Part shown: one piece after another, positions 25,499-33,335 of the stretch
Layout: each line of letters begins with the position of its first letter
Position numbering within the stretch: the stretch's first letter is position 1
Origin: Patescibacteria group bacterium
Lineage (GTDB): Bacteria > Patescibacteriota > Microgenomatia > UBA1400 > Chisholmbacteraceae
DNA length: 37,507 nt
Assembly: GCA_022564195.1 (NCBI GenBank)
Contig: JADFLW010000014.1
Location: 1-37,507 of the forward strand
Direction: 5' to 3'
Notes under the pieces: generated by a model
Databases searched by the model: none
Seen by the model: only the letters and a program-made list of their open reading frames with translations
Told to the model about the DNA's origin: nothing
Made by a program: the position numbers and the translations under genes

Positions 25499-27208
25499 AT
25501 GAAAAAGAAAACGGTTACATTTGTTTTTCTCATTGTTCTTCTCTCAGTTCCCGCGTTGCGCGCGCTCTCAATCCCTGAGTTTTACACCAGCCATGATGGA
25601 TCAACCCACACAGCCAGGATCGCCAACTACTATTTGGCGTTGAAGGAAGGACAGATTCCGCCTAGGTTGGCACCCAATCTATTCGGCGGATTGGGGTACC
25701 CAATCTTCATTTTTATCTATCCCTTGCCCTATCTTCTTGGAGCAGCATTCCATGGAATCGGCTTCTCATTTACTCAAGCGTTCGAGCTTGTCATCGGAGC
25801 AAGTTTTGTTCTTTCTGCAATAACAATGTTTCTCTTCGCTAAAGAGATATTCGGTGCTTTGCCTGGGTTCGTCGCCGCGATCTTCTACTCGTGGGCTCCA
25901 TATCGCTTTTCCCAGCTCTACGTTCGGGGGGCAATCGCTGAGAGCTTCGCATATATATTTATTCCACTTGTCCTCCTTGCACTTTGGAAACTTAGCAAAA
26001 AGGCAGAAGCGCGATGGATTGGAATCGGGAGCCTCTCATTGGCAGGACTATTTCTTTCTCATCAGCTTGTTTCGTTGATGTTTCTTCCTGTATTTTTCGT
26101 GTTTGGACTACTATTCCTAAAGCAAGCGCGCAAAAAGCGCACCTACCTCCTCGCAGCAGGGGCGGTAGCGGTTCTGGGATTTGCAACAAGTGCATTCATC
26201 TACTTTCCAGCGCTGTTTGAGCGCGGGTATCTTCACTTTGACGAGCTTATCGACTATTATGCCGATCATTTTGTGACGGTGAGGCAGCTTATCCACTCAC
26301 CTTGGAGTTATGGATTTTCAATGCGTGGGACGATCAACGACGATATGTCCTTTCAAGTAGGGCTGACTCATCTTCTGGTCGCCGGACTCGCGACTGTTTC
26401 TATTTTGACACTGTTATGGAAACACAAAAAAAAAGCGACCAAAACGCCGTACTTTTGGCTCGGGTTCTCAAGCTTAGCAATTTTCTCCACATCGATTCTC
26501 TTGATGCTCGAGCTACCAGCGGTGCATTGGATGTGGAAAAACATACCACCGATCGCGGTGATCGATTTTCCATGGAGACTTCTGGGGGTCTCGGTGTTTT
26601 CCGCGAGTTTGCTCGCGTCATTCCTGTTAGCCACGTTCCCCAAAAAGTCCATTCTGTTTGGGGTCCTGATGTTTTTTGTGTTTTATTCAAATAGAAATCA
26701 CTTACGCATCAACAAAACACAGGTATTATCAGACGAGTTCTTCTTAACCTATGCAGAAACAGCAAGCTGGAGGGATGAGTTCTTGCCTCGTTGGCGCATG
26801 ACGAATCAACTGCAATATATTGAAAAGGATTTCAAGATAAAGGAGGGGAAACTTACGGTTGAACCATTGGAAGTTCTGACGCATCGCTTATCCTTTCGCG
26901 TAGAGGCGCAAGAACAAGGAAGGATAGGCATTCACAGGCTCTATTTTCCAGGATGGAAAGTGGCTCTTGACGGAAAGCCGCTGACATTGGGAGAGGAATA
27001 TGAAATAAGCGGCGATATCCAACTTGAAACGGAGACGACTCCCTACGTCGACCGAAGTGGGTTCATAGGCGTCAAGCTGCCTCTTGGTACCCACACCCTT
27101 GAGGCGAGATTCAGCGAAACACCCCTGAGGAAAGCCGGATTTACATTTTCTCTGGTGGGCTTGTTGCTTTCGGTTGGATTGATCTCGCAGAGAAAAGGAA
27201 AAAGATGA
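25499..27208 (+). CDS. PTPS-related/YfhO-like membrane protein, intact
   Basis: The 569 residues have a signal-like first helix, then the outer loop HDGSTHTARIANYYLALKEGQIPPRLAPNLFGGLGYPIFIFIYPLPY (about 33-80), the hallmark of the uncharacterised membrane family often labelled 6-pyruvoyl-tetrahydropterin-synthase-related (PF10131 type). About ten more helices follow, with WAPYRFSQLYVRGAIAESFAY and HQLVSLMFLPV. The C-terminal beta module has RIGIHRLYFPGWKVALDGKPL and GTHTLEARFSETPLRK. Despite the name it has no pterin enzyme domain; a GT-C-like sugar transferase role is inferred. The fragment at 491 is a second copy. It is followed by a WaaE-like GT2 at an ATGA junction, so the pair may act together. 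ATG 25499 is chosen because the helix starts at once and upstream codons are stopped. Confidence 0.8.
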   Translation: MKKKTVTFVFLIVLLSVPALRALSIPEFYTSHDGSTHTARIANYYLALKEGQIPPRLAPNLFGGLGYPIFIFIYPLPYLLGAAFHGIGFSFTQAFELVIGASFVLSAITMFLFAKEIFGALPGFVAAIFYSWAPYRFSQLYVRGAIAESFAYIFIPLVLLALWKLSKKAEARWIGIGSLSLAGLFLSHQLVSLMFLPVFFVFGLLFLKQARKKRTYLLAAGAVAVLGFATSAFIYFPALFERGYLHFDELIDYYADHFVTVRQLIHSPWSYGFSMRGTINDDMSFQVGLTHLLVAGLATVSILTLLWKHKKKATKTPYFWLGFSSLAIFSTSILLMLELPAVHWMWKNIPPIAVIDFPWRLLGVSVFSASLLASFLLATFPKKSILFGVLMFFVFYSNRNHLRINKTQVLSDEFFLTYAETASWRDEFLPRWRMTNQLQYIEKDFKIKEGKLTVEPLEVLTHRLSFRVEAQEQGRIGIHRLYFPGWKVALDGKPLTLGEEYEISGDIQLETETTPYVDRSGFIGVKLPLGTHTLEARFSETPLRKAGFTFSLVGLLLSVGLISQRKGKR

Positions 27209-28026
27209 TATCGGCCGTACTTGCAACCTACAACGAAGAGCAAAACATTGGAAAATGCCTCGAGTCGGTGAGAAGCTTTGCCGATGAGATCGTTGTGGTT
27301 GACGGTTCATCAGAAGACAGGACGCGCGACATCGCCAAGAAATTCGGGGCAAAAGTAATCAAGACGATCAACAGGCCAATGTTTCATATCAATAAGCAAA
27401 TGGCGATCGATGCTGCAAAGGGGGAGTGGATCTTGCAGTTGGATGCTGACGAACGAGTGAGCAAACGTTTAGCCCGAGAGATTACCGCGATTTCAAAAAA
27501 AGCAAGCCGATACGCCGCGTTTGCGATACCAAGGAAGAACCTTTTTCTTGGGAGATGGTTGCGAAAAGGAGGACAATATCCTGATCCGGTGATAAGATTC
27601 TTCAAGCGAGGAAAGGCGAGACTCCCGCAAAAAAGCGTCCATGAGCAGATGGAGGTGAAGGGTAAAATAGGACAGCTTCGTGGCCATCTCATTCACCACA
27701 CCGCCCCTACCTTTGAGAGGTACATGACAAATGCGAATCGCTATACGTCACTCACCGCAGAAGACCTCCAGCGCAGAGGCGTGAAGATGAACGCAATAAG
27801 CAGCATAAACTTCCTTGTTGCCAAACCTCTCGTGACATTTCTGACGCTCTATATAAGACACAAAGGGTTTCTCGATGGTTTCCCAGGTTTTGTCTTTGCG
27901 CTGTTTTCCGGCCTGCATTGGCCGATCGCCTTTATGAAATACTGGGAACTTGAAAGAATAAACAAGAAACAAGAAACAAGGAACAAGGAACAAGGAACAA
28001 GGAACGGGAAGCAAGAAGCATGGTGA
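27205..28026 (+). CDS. GT2 glycosyltransferase, WaaE/KdtX-like, with heptamer-encoded C-terminal tail
   Basis: The 273 residues: ISAVLATYNEEQNIGKCLESV (2-22), VVDGSSEDRT, catalytic LDADERVS (79-86), then IPRKNLFLGRWLRKGGQYPDPVIRFFKRG and SVHEQMEVKGKIG, the same plan as 2656 and 10195. The last 21 residues (253-273) are entirely encoded by the 7-bp repeat array that starts at 27961 and give a charged K/Q/E/R/N/T tail. The enzyme core ends before it, so the tail is an acquired extension; the stop TGA is itself supplied by the array. It is coupled to the PTPS-related gene by ATGA. It acts on nucleotide-sugar donors at the cytoplasmic face. Confidence 0.86.
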   Translation: MISAVLATYNEEQNIGKCLESVRSFADEIVVVDGSSEDRTRDIAKKFGAKVIKTINRPMFHINKQMAIDAAKGEWILQLDADERVSKRLAREITAISKKASRYAAFAIPRKNLFLGRWLRKGGQYPDPVIRFFKRGKARLPQKSVHEQMEVKGKIGQLRGHLIHHTAPTFERYMTNANRYTSLTAEDLQRRGVKMNAISSINFLVAKPLVTFLTLYIRHKGFLDGFPGFVFALFSGLHWPIAFMKYWELERINKKQETRNKEQGTRNGKQEAW

Positions 28027-28079
28027 TTAATTCTCAATTCTCAAACATCAAACATCAGACATTAATCATCAGTCGTTAG
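27961..28079 (+). repeat. Continuous 17-unit heptamer array spanning a gene end and the spacer
   Basis: The 119 bases are 17 x 7 with no break in register. Units 1-8 are AACAAGR-type (stop-free, coding NKEQGTR-like residues). Then AGCATGG and TGATTAA provide the stop, followed by TTCTCAA twice, ACATCAA, ACATCAG, ACATTAA, TCATCAG and TCGTTAG. It ends 3 bases before ATG 28083. The middle part is identical to the array at 33280 over 29 bases. Confidence 0.93.
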
Positions 28080-28082
28080 CTC

Positions 28083-29165
28083 ATGAAGATTGTCATCGAC
28101 ATCTCCCCCCTACGCACCGGTCATAAAACCCGAGGAATCGGGATGTATACGAGAAGGCTCGTCAAAGCCCTCCATGAAGTTGACAAAAAAAACCAATATA
28201 TCCTCACCACAAAGTTGAAGGAGATTGAGCACGCCGAGCTTATCCACTACCCGTATTTTGATCTTTTTTTTCACACCCTTCCGATAAAAAAACAAACAAA
28301 AACAGTAATTACCATCCATGATGTGATTCCTCTCATTTTCCCTAGTGAGTTTCCAGTTGGGATACGTGGGAGAATCCACTTCGTGCTCCAGCGACTGGCG
28401 CTCCGTGACGTTAACGCTGTCATTACAGACTCGAAAAACTCGAAAAAAGATATCATAAAACTTTTACGCGTCGATCCCACAATAGTTCACGTTGTGCCTC
28501 TAGCTGCCGCAAAGCAGTTCCGCCCACAAAAGCAATCAGCCGTTAAACGGGCACAAAAAAAATACAAACTTCCCGAGAAATTTATCCTTTATGTAGGGGA
28601 TGTCAATCCGAACAAGAATTTGATAAGACTCTTGGATGCTTTTGCTGAGATTGCGTTAGAATTTCCCGATGTCCACCTTGTGTTAGTCGGCAGGGCATTC
28701 GCCGACAAACGCCTACGAGAGGTTTTGGCGATACACAAAAAAATCGAAAAAAACGGACTGCAAGAACGAGTGCATATCCGCTCCGAGGTGCCACTTGATC
28801 CTAAAGATGATCTGGCTGCGATCTACACTGCGGCAACCGCCTATGTCCAGCCCTCTCTGTATGAAGGCTTCGGACTTCCCATCCTTGAGGCCTTCGCCTG
28901 CGAGACACCAGTGGTCGCGGCTTCCGTTTCAAGCATCCCCGAAGTGACCGGGAATGCCGCCATTTCTGTCGATCCTCACAAAACCGAAAGCATCTCCAGT
29001 GGTCTTAAGAAAGTACTCACCCTCAGCCCGCTTGAGCGACGTAAGCTCATTGCGAAAGGCAAAAGCCAAGCCAAAAAATTCTCCTGGAAAGATACCGCCA
29101 GAAGGACGATTGGCATCTATGAGGCCGTATTAGAAGAAAGTAGACGTAAGATTACGGACGTATAG
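28083..29165 (+). CDS. GT4 glycosyltransferase
   Basis: The 360 residues begin with a compact N-terminal domain, IDISPLRTGHKTRGIGMYTRRLVKAL (5-30, the G-rich loop). VITIHDVIPLIFPSEFP and VITDSKNSKKDIIKLL follow, then the nucleotide-sugar domain FILYVGDVNPNKNLIRLLDAF (167-187) and AYVQPSLYEGFGLPILEAFACETPVVAASVSSIPEV, with the E261-x7-E269 donor-binding pair. This is a typical retaining GT4 of mannosyltransferase type (PimB/WbpZ-like). It starts 3 bases after a heptamer array with no ribosome binding site. Cytoplasmic; donor not predictable, though GDP-mannose is common for this subgroup. Confidence 0.88.
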   Translation: MKIVIDISPLRTGHKTRGIGMYTRRLVKALHEVDKKNQYILTTKLKEIEHAELIHYPYFDLFFHTLPIKKQTKTVITIHDVIPLIFPSEFPVGIRGRIHFVLQRLALRDVNAVITDSKNSKKDIIKLLRVDPTIVHVVPLAAAKQFRPQKQSAVKRAQKKYKLPEKFILYVGDVNPNKNLIRLLDAFAEIALEFPDVHLVLVGRAFADKRLREVLAIHKKIEKNGLQERVHIRSEVPLDPKDDLAAIYTAATAYVQPSLYEGFGLPILEAFACETPVVAASVSSIPEVTGNAAISVDPHKTESISSGLKKVLTLSPLERRKLIAKGKSQAKKFSWKDTARRTIGIYEAVLEESRRKITDV

Positions 29166-29193
29166 ACATGTGGTCATTCAATTTCTAATTTCA
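29166..29193 (+). repeat. Degenerate heptamer spacer (4 x 7)
   Basis: The gap between the GT4 stop and ATG 29194 is exactly 28 bases. Its last two units, AATTTCT and AATTTCA, differ by one base; the first two are degenerate. It ends directly at the ATG, like the spacers before 31296, 32955 and 34525. GTG 29170 would start inside it. Confidence 0.45.
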
Positions 29194-30342
29194 ATGATGA
29201 AACAAATAAAAATCTTGAAGTGGATTCTTTTTCGAGTGATCATCTGGAGGATACTGCTTCTCGCTGTTGCTTTCTATGCAATACAGGCGATTCAATTCAA
29301 GGCAAGCTTCCCCTATTGGGAGACGCTGCTTGCTCCACTTGGTCATCCACTCTATTGGAGCTGGGGAAATTTCGACGGGGTGCATTACATAACGATCGCC
29401 CAACAAGGCTACGCTGCGCAATTCACACAGGCCTTTTTTCCTCTCTACCCACTGCTTATGCGTCCACTGAAGATAGTTGCGGGGAGTTACCTTGCATCTG
29501 GACTACTGATATCCCATGTCGCATTCCTGTTTACTCTGTACTTTTTTTATAAACTCATCCGCATCGACCGTGGTGAGACTTCGGCAAAACGGATTCTGCT
29601 GTATCTTTTGCTCTTTCCGACCTCCTTTTACTTTGGCGCCGTGTATTCTGAAAGTCTGTTTTTGGCACTGGTTTTGGCCACATTCTACGCTGCACGGAGA
29701 AGACGCTGGTGGATCGCGGGAATCCTGGGTGCGGTGGCTTCGGCAACCCGAATCTTTGGGATTTTTCTTCTTCCCGCCCTGCTTGTTGAGTGGTACTACG
29801 GAAGGGGAAAAAAGAGCGTCTATACCCCTACACAACTTCTATCTTCTCTTCTTCCCATCCTATTTATATCCACAGGCCTTTTGGCGTACATGTATTATCT
29901 GAACAAAACGTTCTCGGATCCCCTGATGTTTCTTACTGCCCAACCGGCATTTGGAGCAGAGAGAAGCGCAGACAAAATCATCCTCCTGTATCAAGTATTC
30001 TGGCGGTATACAAAGATGCTCCTCACCGTTGACCCATCAAGCCTCGTGTACTACACAGTGGTACTGGAAGCTCTCTCTGGGGGTATTTTTCTCCTGCTTA
30101 GCCTGATCGCTTTCAAAAAGATTCGGCCTTCGTACGCCTTGTTCGGTATGCTCTCCTACATTGCCCCAACACTGACGGGAACCCTCTCAAGCATGCCTCG
30201 CTATGTGCTCATTCTTTTTCCAAGTTTCATGGTCCTGGGACTGGTGAAAAACAGACGCTTCCAGAGAGCATGGTGGGTTGTAAGTGCTATACTACTGGCG
30301 ATAAATACGGCATTATTTGTCCGGGGATACTGGGTAGCATAG
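29194..30342 (+). CDS. PIG-V-like mannosyltransferase (GT76, GT-C)
   Basis: The protein has 382 residues from the ATGATG at 29194; a GTG at 29170 is in frame but lies in the repeat-like spacer. The first outer loop WSWGNFDGVHYITIAQQGYAAQFTQAFFPLYPLLM carries the W.(N)xDG.HY motif and FFPLYP of PIG-V/GT76 mannosyltransferases. YLLLFPTSFYFGAVYSESLFLALVLATFYAARRRRWWIAGILGAVASATRIFG is the second conserved block. About ten hydrophobic helices. In eukaryotes PIG-V adds the second mannose of GPI using dolichyl-phosphate mannose; bacterial members are little studied. Here it would use polyprenyl-phosphate mannose made by the DPM-like enzymes, at the outer face. Confidence 0.82.
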   Translation: MMKQIKILKWILFRVIIWRILLLAVAFYAIQAIQFKASFPYWETLLAPLGHPLYWSWGNFDGVHYITIAQQGYAAQFTQAFFPLYPLLMRPLKIVAGSYLASGLLISHVAFLFTLYFFYKLIRIDRGETSAKRILLYLLLFPTSFYFGAVYSESLFLALVLATFYAARRRRWWIAGILGAVASATRIFGIFLLPALLVEWYYGRGKKSVYTPTQLLSSLLPILFISTGLLAYMYYLNKTFSDPLMFLTAQPAFGAERSADKIILLYQVFWRYTKMLLTVDPSSLVYYTVVLEALSGGIFLLLSLIAFKKIRPSYALFGMLSYIAPTLTGTLSSMPRYVLILFPSFMVLGLVKNRRFQRAWWVVSAILLAINTALFVRGYWVA

Positions 30343-30343
30343 G

Positions 30344-30357
30344 GATGACTGATGACT
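30344..30357 (+). repeat. Two reverse-orientation heptamers over a start codon
   Basis: GATGACT twice is the exact reverse complement of AGTCATC, the unit used inside the gene at 18451. Read in this orientation the unit contains TGA in every frame. The start ATG 30352 lies inside the second copy. Confidence 0.6.
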
Positions 30358-31236
30358 AGAAAGACAAAAAACCCAACCAGAAGCAGTGGGTACGTTTTCG
30401 TGTTATCTGCAGTTTCAATTTGGGCAGTTAGCAGTGGGATATTGGTAAAGCTTATCTCAGTTTCGGCTTTCACTCTTTACGCAGTTGGAGCGTTTTGGGC
30501 GATTCTATTTCTCCTCATTGCCCTTGCTGCAAAGCGTAAATTAGTTGATCTTTTAAGCTATCCACGAAAAACCTTGTGGCTGATGTTGGCTGTCGGGTTA
30601 GGGGTTGCAATAAACAATGGCCTCTTTTTTACAGCCATCAAAACAGGAACTGTTGCGAACGCGGTTCTTACACATTACCTGGCACCGCTACTTGTTGTCT
30701 TAGTTTTTGGACCAGTAATACTAAAAGAAAAGATAACCAGTAGAAGAATCGTTTTATCAGCTGTGGGTTTTCTTGGACTTTTCGTCTTAATTTATCCTGA
30801 TTTAGGAAGGTCAGTTGATCCTGCTCTTATTTACGGAACCCTTTCAGCAATTTTCTTTGCGTTTCACACATCCCTAGAGAAAATGGTCACCCAAACAAAG
30901 ATTGATTCCTTAAGCGCGGTAGTTTATAAAAACATTGTCCCTTTAGTCGTATTCCTTCCTTTTGCTATTCGCTCAATTAGTGCAGGCATTTCGCCTGATA
31001 ACTGGTTCTGGATGACTATATGGGGAATTCTAGTGCTTGGTGTCTCTTTTATCCTTTACTTTCAAGGTATTAAGCGGATTTCAGCAGCAAGCGCCTCAAA
31101 CCTAAGTTACGGAGAGCCTATCGGAGCAATTGCCCTTGCTGCCATCTTTTTTCGAGAGCCAGTGAGTCTTTATACCATAATTGGAGGCCTGCTCATTATC
31201 GCAAGCGGAATTGGAGTGGTAAGAGCAAGGAGCTGA
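30352..31236 (+). CDS. EamA/DMT-family transporter
   Basis: The 294 residues form ten hydrophobic helices in two homologous halves, the EamA (DMT) layout. The first half starts SGYVFVLSAVSIWAVSSGILVKLISVSAFTLYAVGAFWAILFLLIAL, with the end-of-half FGPVILKEKITSRRIVLSAVGFLGLFVLI. The second ends LSYGEPIGAIALAAIFFREPVSLYTIIGGLLIIASGIGVV; the (F)xE(P/K)xx...GxxLIxxG signature is clear in both. The substrate is unknown: small-molecule export, or, given the neighbours, a sugar/lipid-carrier role like the related ArnE/F-type small flippases. The gene is AT-richer than the glycosyltransferases around it and may be a separate acquisition. Its start overlaps two reverse heptamers. Confidence 0.86.
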   Translation: MTRKTKNPTRSSGYVFVLSAVSIWAVSSGILVKLISVSAFTLYAVGAFWAILFLLIALAAKRKLVDLLSYPRKTLWLMLAVGLGVAINNGLFFTAIKTGTVANAVLTHYLAPLLVVLVFGPVILKEKITSRRIVLSAVGFLGLFVLIYPDLGRSVDPALIYGTLSAIFFAFHTSLEKMVTQTKIDSLSAVVYKNIVPLVVFLPFAIRSISAGISPDNWFWMTIWGILVLGVSFILYFQGIKRISAASASNLSYGEPIGAIALAAIFFREPVSLYTIIGGLLIIASGIGVVRARS

Positions 31237-31260
31237 ACAAACACGAGACACATTTAATAA

Positions 31261-31295
31261 TTAAATCTTAAATCTCAATTCTTAAATCTTAAGAA
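31261..31295 (+). repeat. Heptamer spacer, TTAAATC type, up to the start codon
   Basis: Five units: TTAAATC twice, TCAATTC, TTAAATC and a degenerate TTAAGAA, ending at the base before ATG 31296. TTAAATC contains TAA in all three frames. The order matches the spacer before 32955. The remaining upstream part (31237-31260) is not clearly repeated. Confidence 0.9.
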
Positions 31296-32216
31296 ATGAA
31301 AATACTCGTCACCGGCGGTGCTGGATTCATCGGATCCCATGTCGTGGATCGCTATATCTCCGATGGTCACAGCGTGATTGTCGTTGATGATCTTTCGACG
31401 GGTCGCAGCGAAAACTTGAGCCCTGATGCCCAGTTTCACCAACTCGATATCCGCTCAAAAGAAGCTGCCGAGCTCATAGTCAAGGAAAAGCCGGAAATCA
31501 TAAACCATCACGCAGCACAGATCGATCTGCGGCGCTCAGTTAAAGAGCCTCTGCTTGATGCAGAAATCAACATCTTAGGCCTCATAAACCTCATGGAAGC
31601 AGCAGTGAAGGCAAACTCAATCAAAAAAGTCATCTTCGCCTCAACCGGTGGAGCAATTTACGGTGATGCGAAAGTCATTCCAACAGCAGAGGACTACCCC
31701 GCTTGGCCGGTTTCTCCCTATGGCGTTGCCAAACTCACCAGCGAGCACTACCTCAACTACTATCAAGCAATCCATAAAATTCCCTTTATCAGCCTGCGTT
31801 ACGGAAACGTCTATGGACCAAGACAAAATCCTGAGGGAGAGGCAGGGGTGGTAGCGATTTTTTCTCAAAAGATGATGCGTGGTGAGCAGCTGATCATTAA
31901 TGGTGATGGAACCCAAACCAGGGATTATGTATATGTTTCCGATATTGTGGATGCAAACCAAGCCGCGTTAAAAAGAGAGATCTCCGGAATTTATAACATC
32001 GGCACTGGAGTAGAGACCGATGTCAATACCATTTTCAAGAAATTAGCCCAAATCCTTACCCCAGACACCAAAGAAGTCCACGGTCCTGAAAAGGAGGGAG
32101 AACAACGCCGCAGTGCTCTTAACTGCGCAAAAGCCAAAAGTGATTTTGATTGGGAAGCCAAAGTCACTCTTGATGAAGGACTGAAAAAAACTGCAGCGTT
32201 CTTCCAAGAAGCATGA
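31296..32216 (+). CDS. NAD-dependent sugar epimerase/dehydratase (UDP-glucose 4-epimerase-like, extended SDR)
   Basis: The 306 residues include GGAGFIGS (GxxGxxG at 7-13) for NAD binding, VVDDLSTG (29-36), the catalytic FASTGGAIYGD Ser/Thr (116-118), and SPYGVAKLTSEHY with Tyr142 and Lys146 (YxxxK). LRYGNVYGPRQNPEGEAGVVAIFSQKMMRG, INGDGTQTRDYVYVSDIVDANQAAL and IYNIGTG follow. These are standard for GalE/Gne/WbpP-like nucleotide-sugar 4-epimerases. It would supply a UDP-sugar (Gal, GalNAc or a uronic acid form) to the glycosyltransferases here. It is cytoplasmic. ATGA coupling to the DPM1-like gene at 32213 ties sugar supply to lipid-carrier loading. Confidence 0.88.
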   Translation: MKILVTGGAGFIGSHVVDRYISDGHSVIVVDDLSTGRSENLSPDAQFHQLDIRSKEAAELIVKEKPEIINHHAAQIDLRRSVKEPLLDAEINILGLINLMEAAVKANSIKKVIFASTGGAIYGDAKVIPTAEDYPAWPVSPYGVAKLTSEHYLNYYQAIHKIPFISLRYGNVYGPRQNPEGEAGVVAIFSQKMMRGEQLIINGDGTQTRDYVYVSDIVDANQAALKREISGIYNIGTGVETDVNTIFKKLAQILTPDTKEVHGPEKEGEQRRSALNCAKAKSDFDWEAKVTLDEGLKKTAAFFQEA

Positions 32217-32896
32217 ATCAGTTAGTCATAGTTCCCGCGTACAATGAAGCAGAAGTGATAAGAAAGGTCTTGACAGGACTAAAAAGCCAGTTGCGAAAAC
32301 TCGGAGAGTTCGAAATTGTTGTTGTAGATGACGGGTCTACGGATGAAACCTACCAGGAGGCGAAGAAGGCAAATGTCACAATTCTGCGACACCCAATAAA
32401 TCGTGGACTCGGTGGAGCATTAGGGACAGGACTTTATTATGCCAAACAAAAAAGAGCGAAGTTAGTCGTAACCTTTGATGCCGATGGCCAACACGATCCC
32501 AAAGATATTGCCAAAGTCATAAGCCCCATCCTGAAGAGAGAAGCAGATGTAGTCATCGGATCGCGCATGATGAAAGGTGCAAAAAAAATCCCTTGGGATC
32601 GCAGGGTGATCATTTGGGGGAGCAATCTCGTGACCCGTCTGCTGTTTGGCGTTTCAACCACGGATTCTCAATCCGGCTTCCGTGCTTTCTCGCGGAAAGC
32701 AATTCAAAACATTAGAATCAAGACCCAAGAGATGGAAGTCTCCTCTGAAATTTTTTCGGAAGTCCGTCGCTTAGACTTGCGAGTCGCTGAAGCACCAATC
32801 AGCGTCATCTACACACCATATTCCAGAAAGAAGGGACAATCGAATTTGAATGCAGCAGCAGTTTTAGCTAGACTACTGCTGAGATTAGCACGATGA
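32213..32896 (+). CDS. GT2, DPM1-like polyprenyl-phosphate sugar synthase
   Basis: The 227 residues read LVIVPAYNEAEVIRKVL (4-20), VVVDDGSTDETYQEA (36-50), HPINRGLGGALGTGLYYA (60-77), VTFDADGQHDPKDIAKVI (86-103) with the classical DADGQHDP, VIGSRMMKGAKKIPWDRR, then TDSQSGFRAFSRKAIQNI and a short basic end. No membrane domain: the soluble dolichyl-phosphate mannose synthase type. It transfers a hexose from GDP- or UDP-sugar to polyprenyl phosphate. The next gene encodes DUF2304, the small membrane partner nearly always found beside this GT2 type. The product would feed the PIG-V-like, MptB-like and PMT enzymes. Confidence 0.88.
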   Translation: MNQLVIVPAYNEAEVIRKVLTGLKSQLRKLGEFEIVVVDDGSTDETYQEAKKANVTILRHPINRGLGGALGTGLYYAKQKRAKLVVTFDADGQHDPKDIAKVISPILKREADVVIGSRMMKGAKKIPWDRRVIIWGSNLVTRLLFGVSTTDSQSGFRAFSRKAIQNIRIKTQEMEVSSEIFSEVRRLDLRVAEAPISVIYTPYSRKKGQSNLNAAAVLARLLLRLAR

Positions 32897-32912
32897 AAAT
32901 CTCTAATTTTAT

Positions 32913-32954
32913 TTATATCTCAATTCTTAAATCTTAAATCTTAAATCTCAACCT
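32913..32954 (+). repeat. Heptamer spacer, TTAAATC type, up to the start codon
   Basis: Six units: TTATATC, TCAATTC, TTAAATC three times, TCAACCT, ending at the base before ATG 32955. It follows 16 bases after the preceding stop. Stops occur in all three forward frames. Very similar to 31261-31295. Confidence 0.9.
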
Positions 32955-33335
32955 ATGTCACTCATCCTCATCCCAATCCAGCTTTTTCTCTTAGTGTTTG
33001 TGCTCTTTGCTTTATCAAGGGTGTACCTTCGCTTCCGTGAAGGCACAATCACCCTACGGACATTTCTCTTTTGGTCTGGAATTTGGGTGCTTGCTATTCT
33101 CGGAGTTTTGCAGCCTCAGTTCACTACTTGGATTGCGAGAAAAATAGGAATCGGGAGAGGAGCCGATGCAGTGATATATACTTCTTTGGTTCTACTCTTC
33201 TATTTAATCTACAGGACCAATGTTCTTCTCGAAAATCTTCGCCACGAAATCACCGAGTTAACAAGAAAAATCGCCCTCGAGCAAGAAACAAGGAACAAGA
33301 AACAAAGAACAAGAAGCAAGAAGCATGGTGATTAA
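32955..33335 (+). CDS. DUF2304 small membrane protein with heptamer-encoded tail
   Basis: The 126 residues have three hydrophobic helices (about 3-20, 38-52, 73-88) followed by a short coiled region NVLLENLRHEITELTRKIALE. DUF2304 proteins are ~100-115 residues and sit beside DPM1-like GT2 genes, probably anchoring or aiding the synthase at the membrane; that pairing is seen here with 32213. The last ~18 residues (109-126, rich in K/R/E/Q/T/N) are encoded by the 7-bp array starting at 33280, and the TAA stop comes from its TGATTAA unit. In the WaaE-like gene at 27205 the same array segment is read in a different frame and stops at its TGA. The start abuts a heptamer spacer. Confidence 0.83.
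   Translation: MSLILIPIQLFLLVFVLFALSRVYLRFREGTITLRTFLFWSGIWVLAILGVLQPQFTTWIARKIGIGRGADAVIYTSLVLLFYLIYRTNVLLENLRHEITELTRKIALEQETRNKKQRTRSKKHGD

Noticed and set aside
27961-28079. Possible CRISPR array
   Set aside because: Units are 7 bp with no unique spacers, and no cas genes are nearby; this is a simple tandem repeat.
33071-33331. Alternative 86-codon plus frame over the DUF2304 gene
   Set aside because: The DUF2304 frame has the expected helices and neighbour. The alternative is kept open at its end only because heptamer repeats encode the same peptide in every frame.
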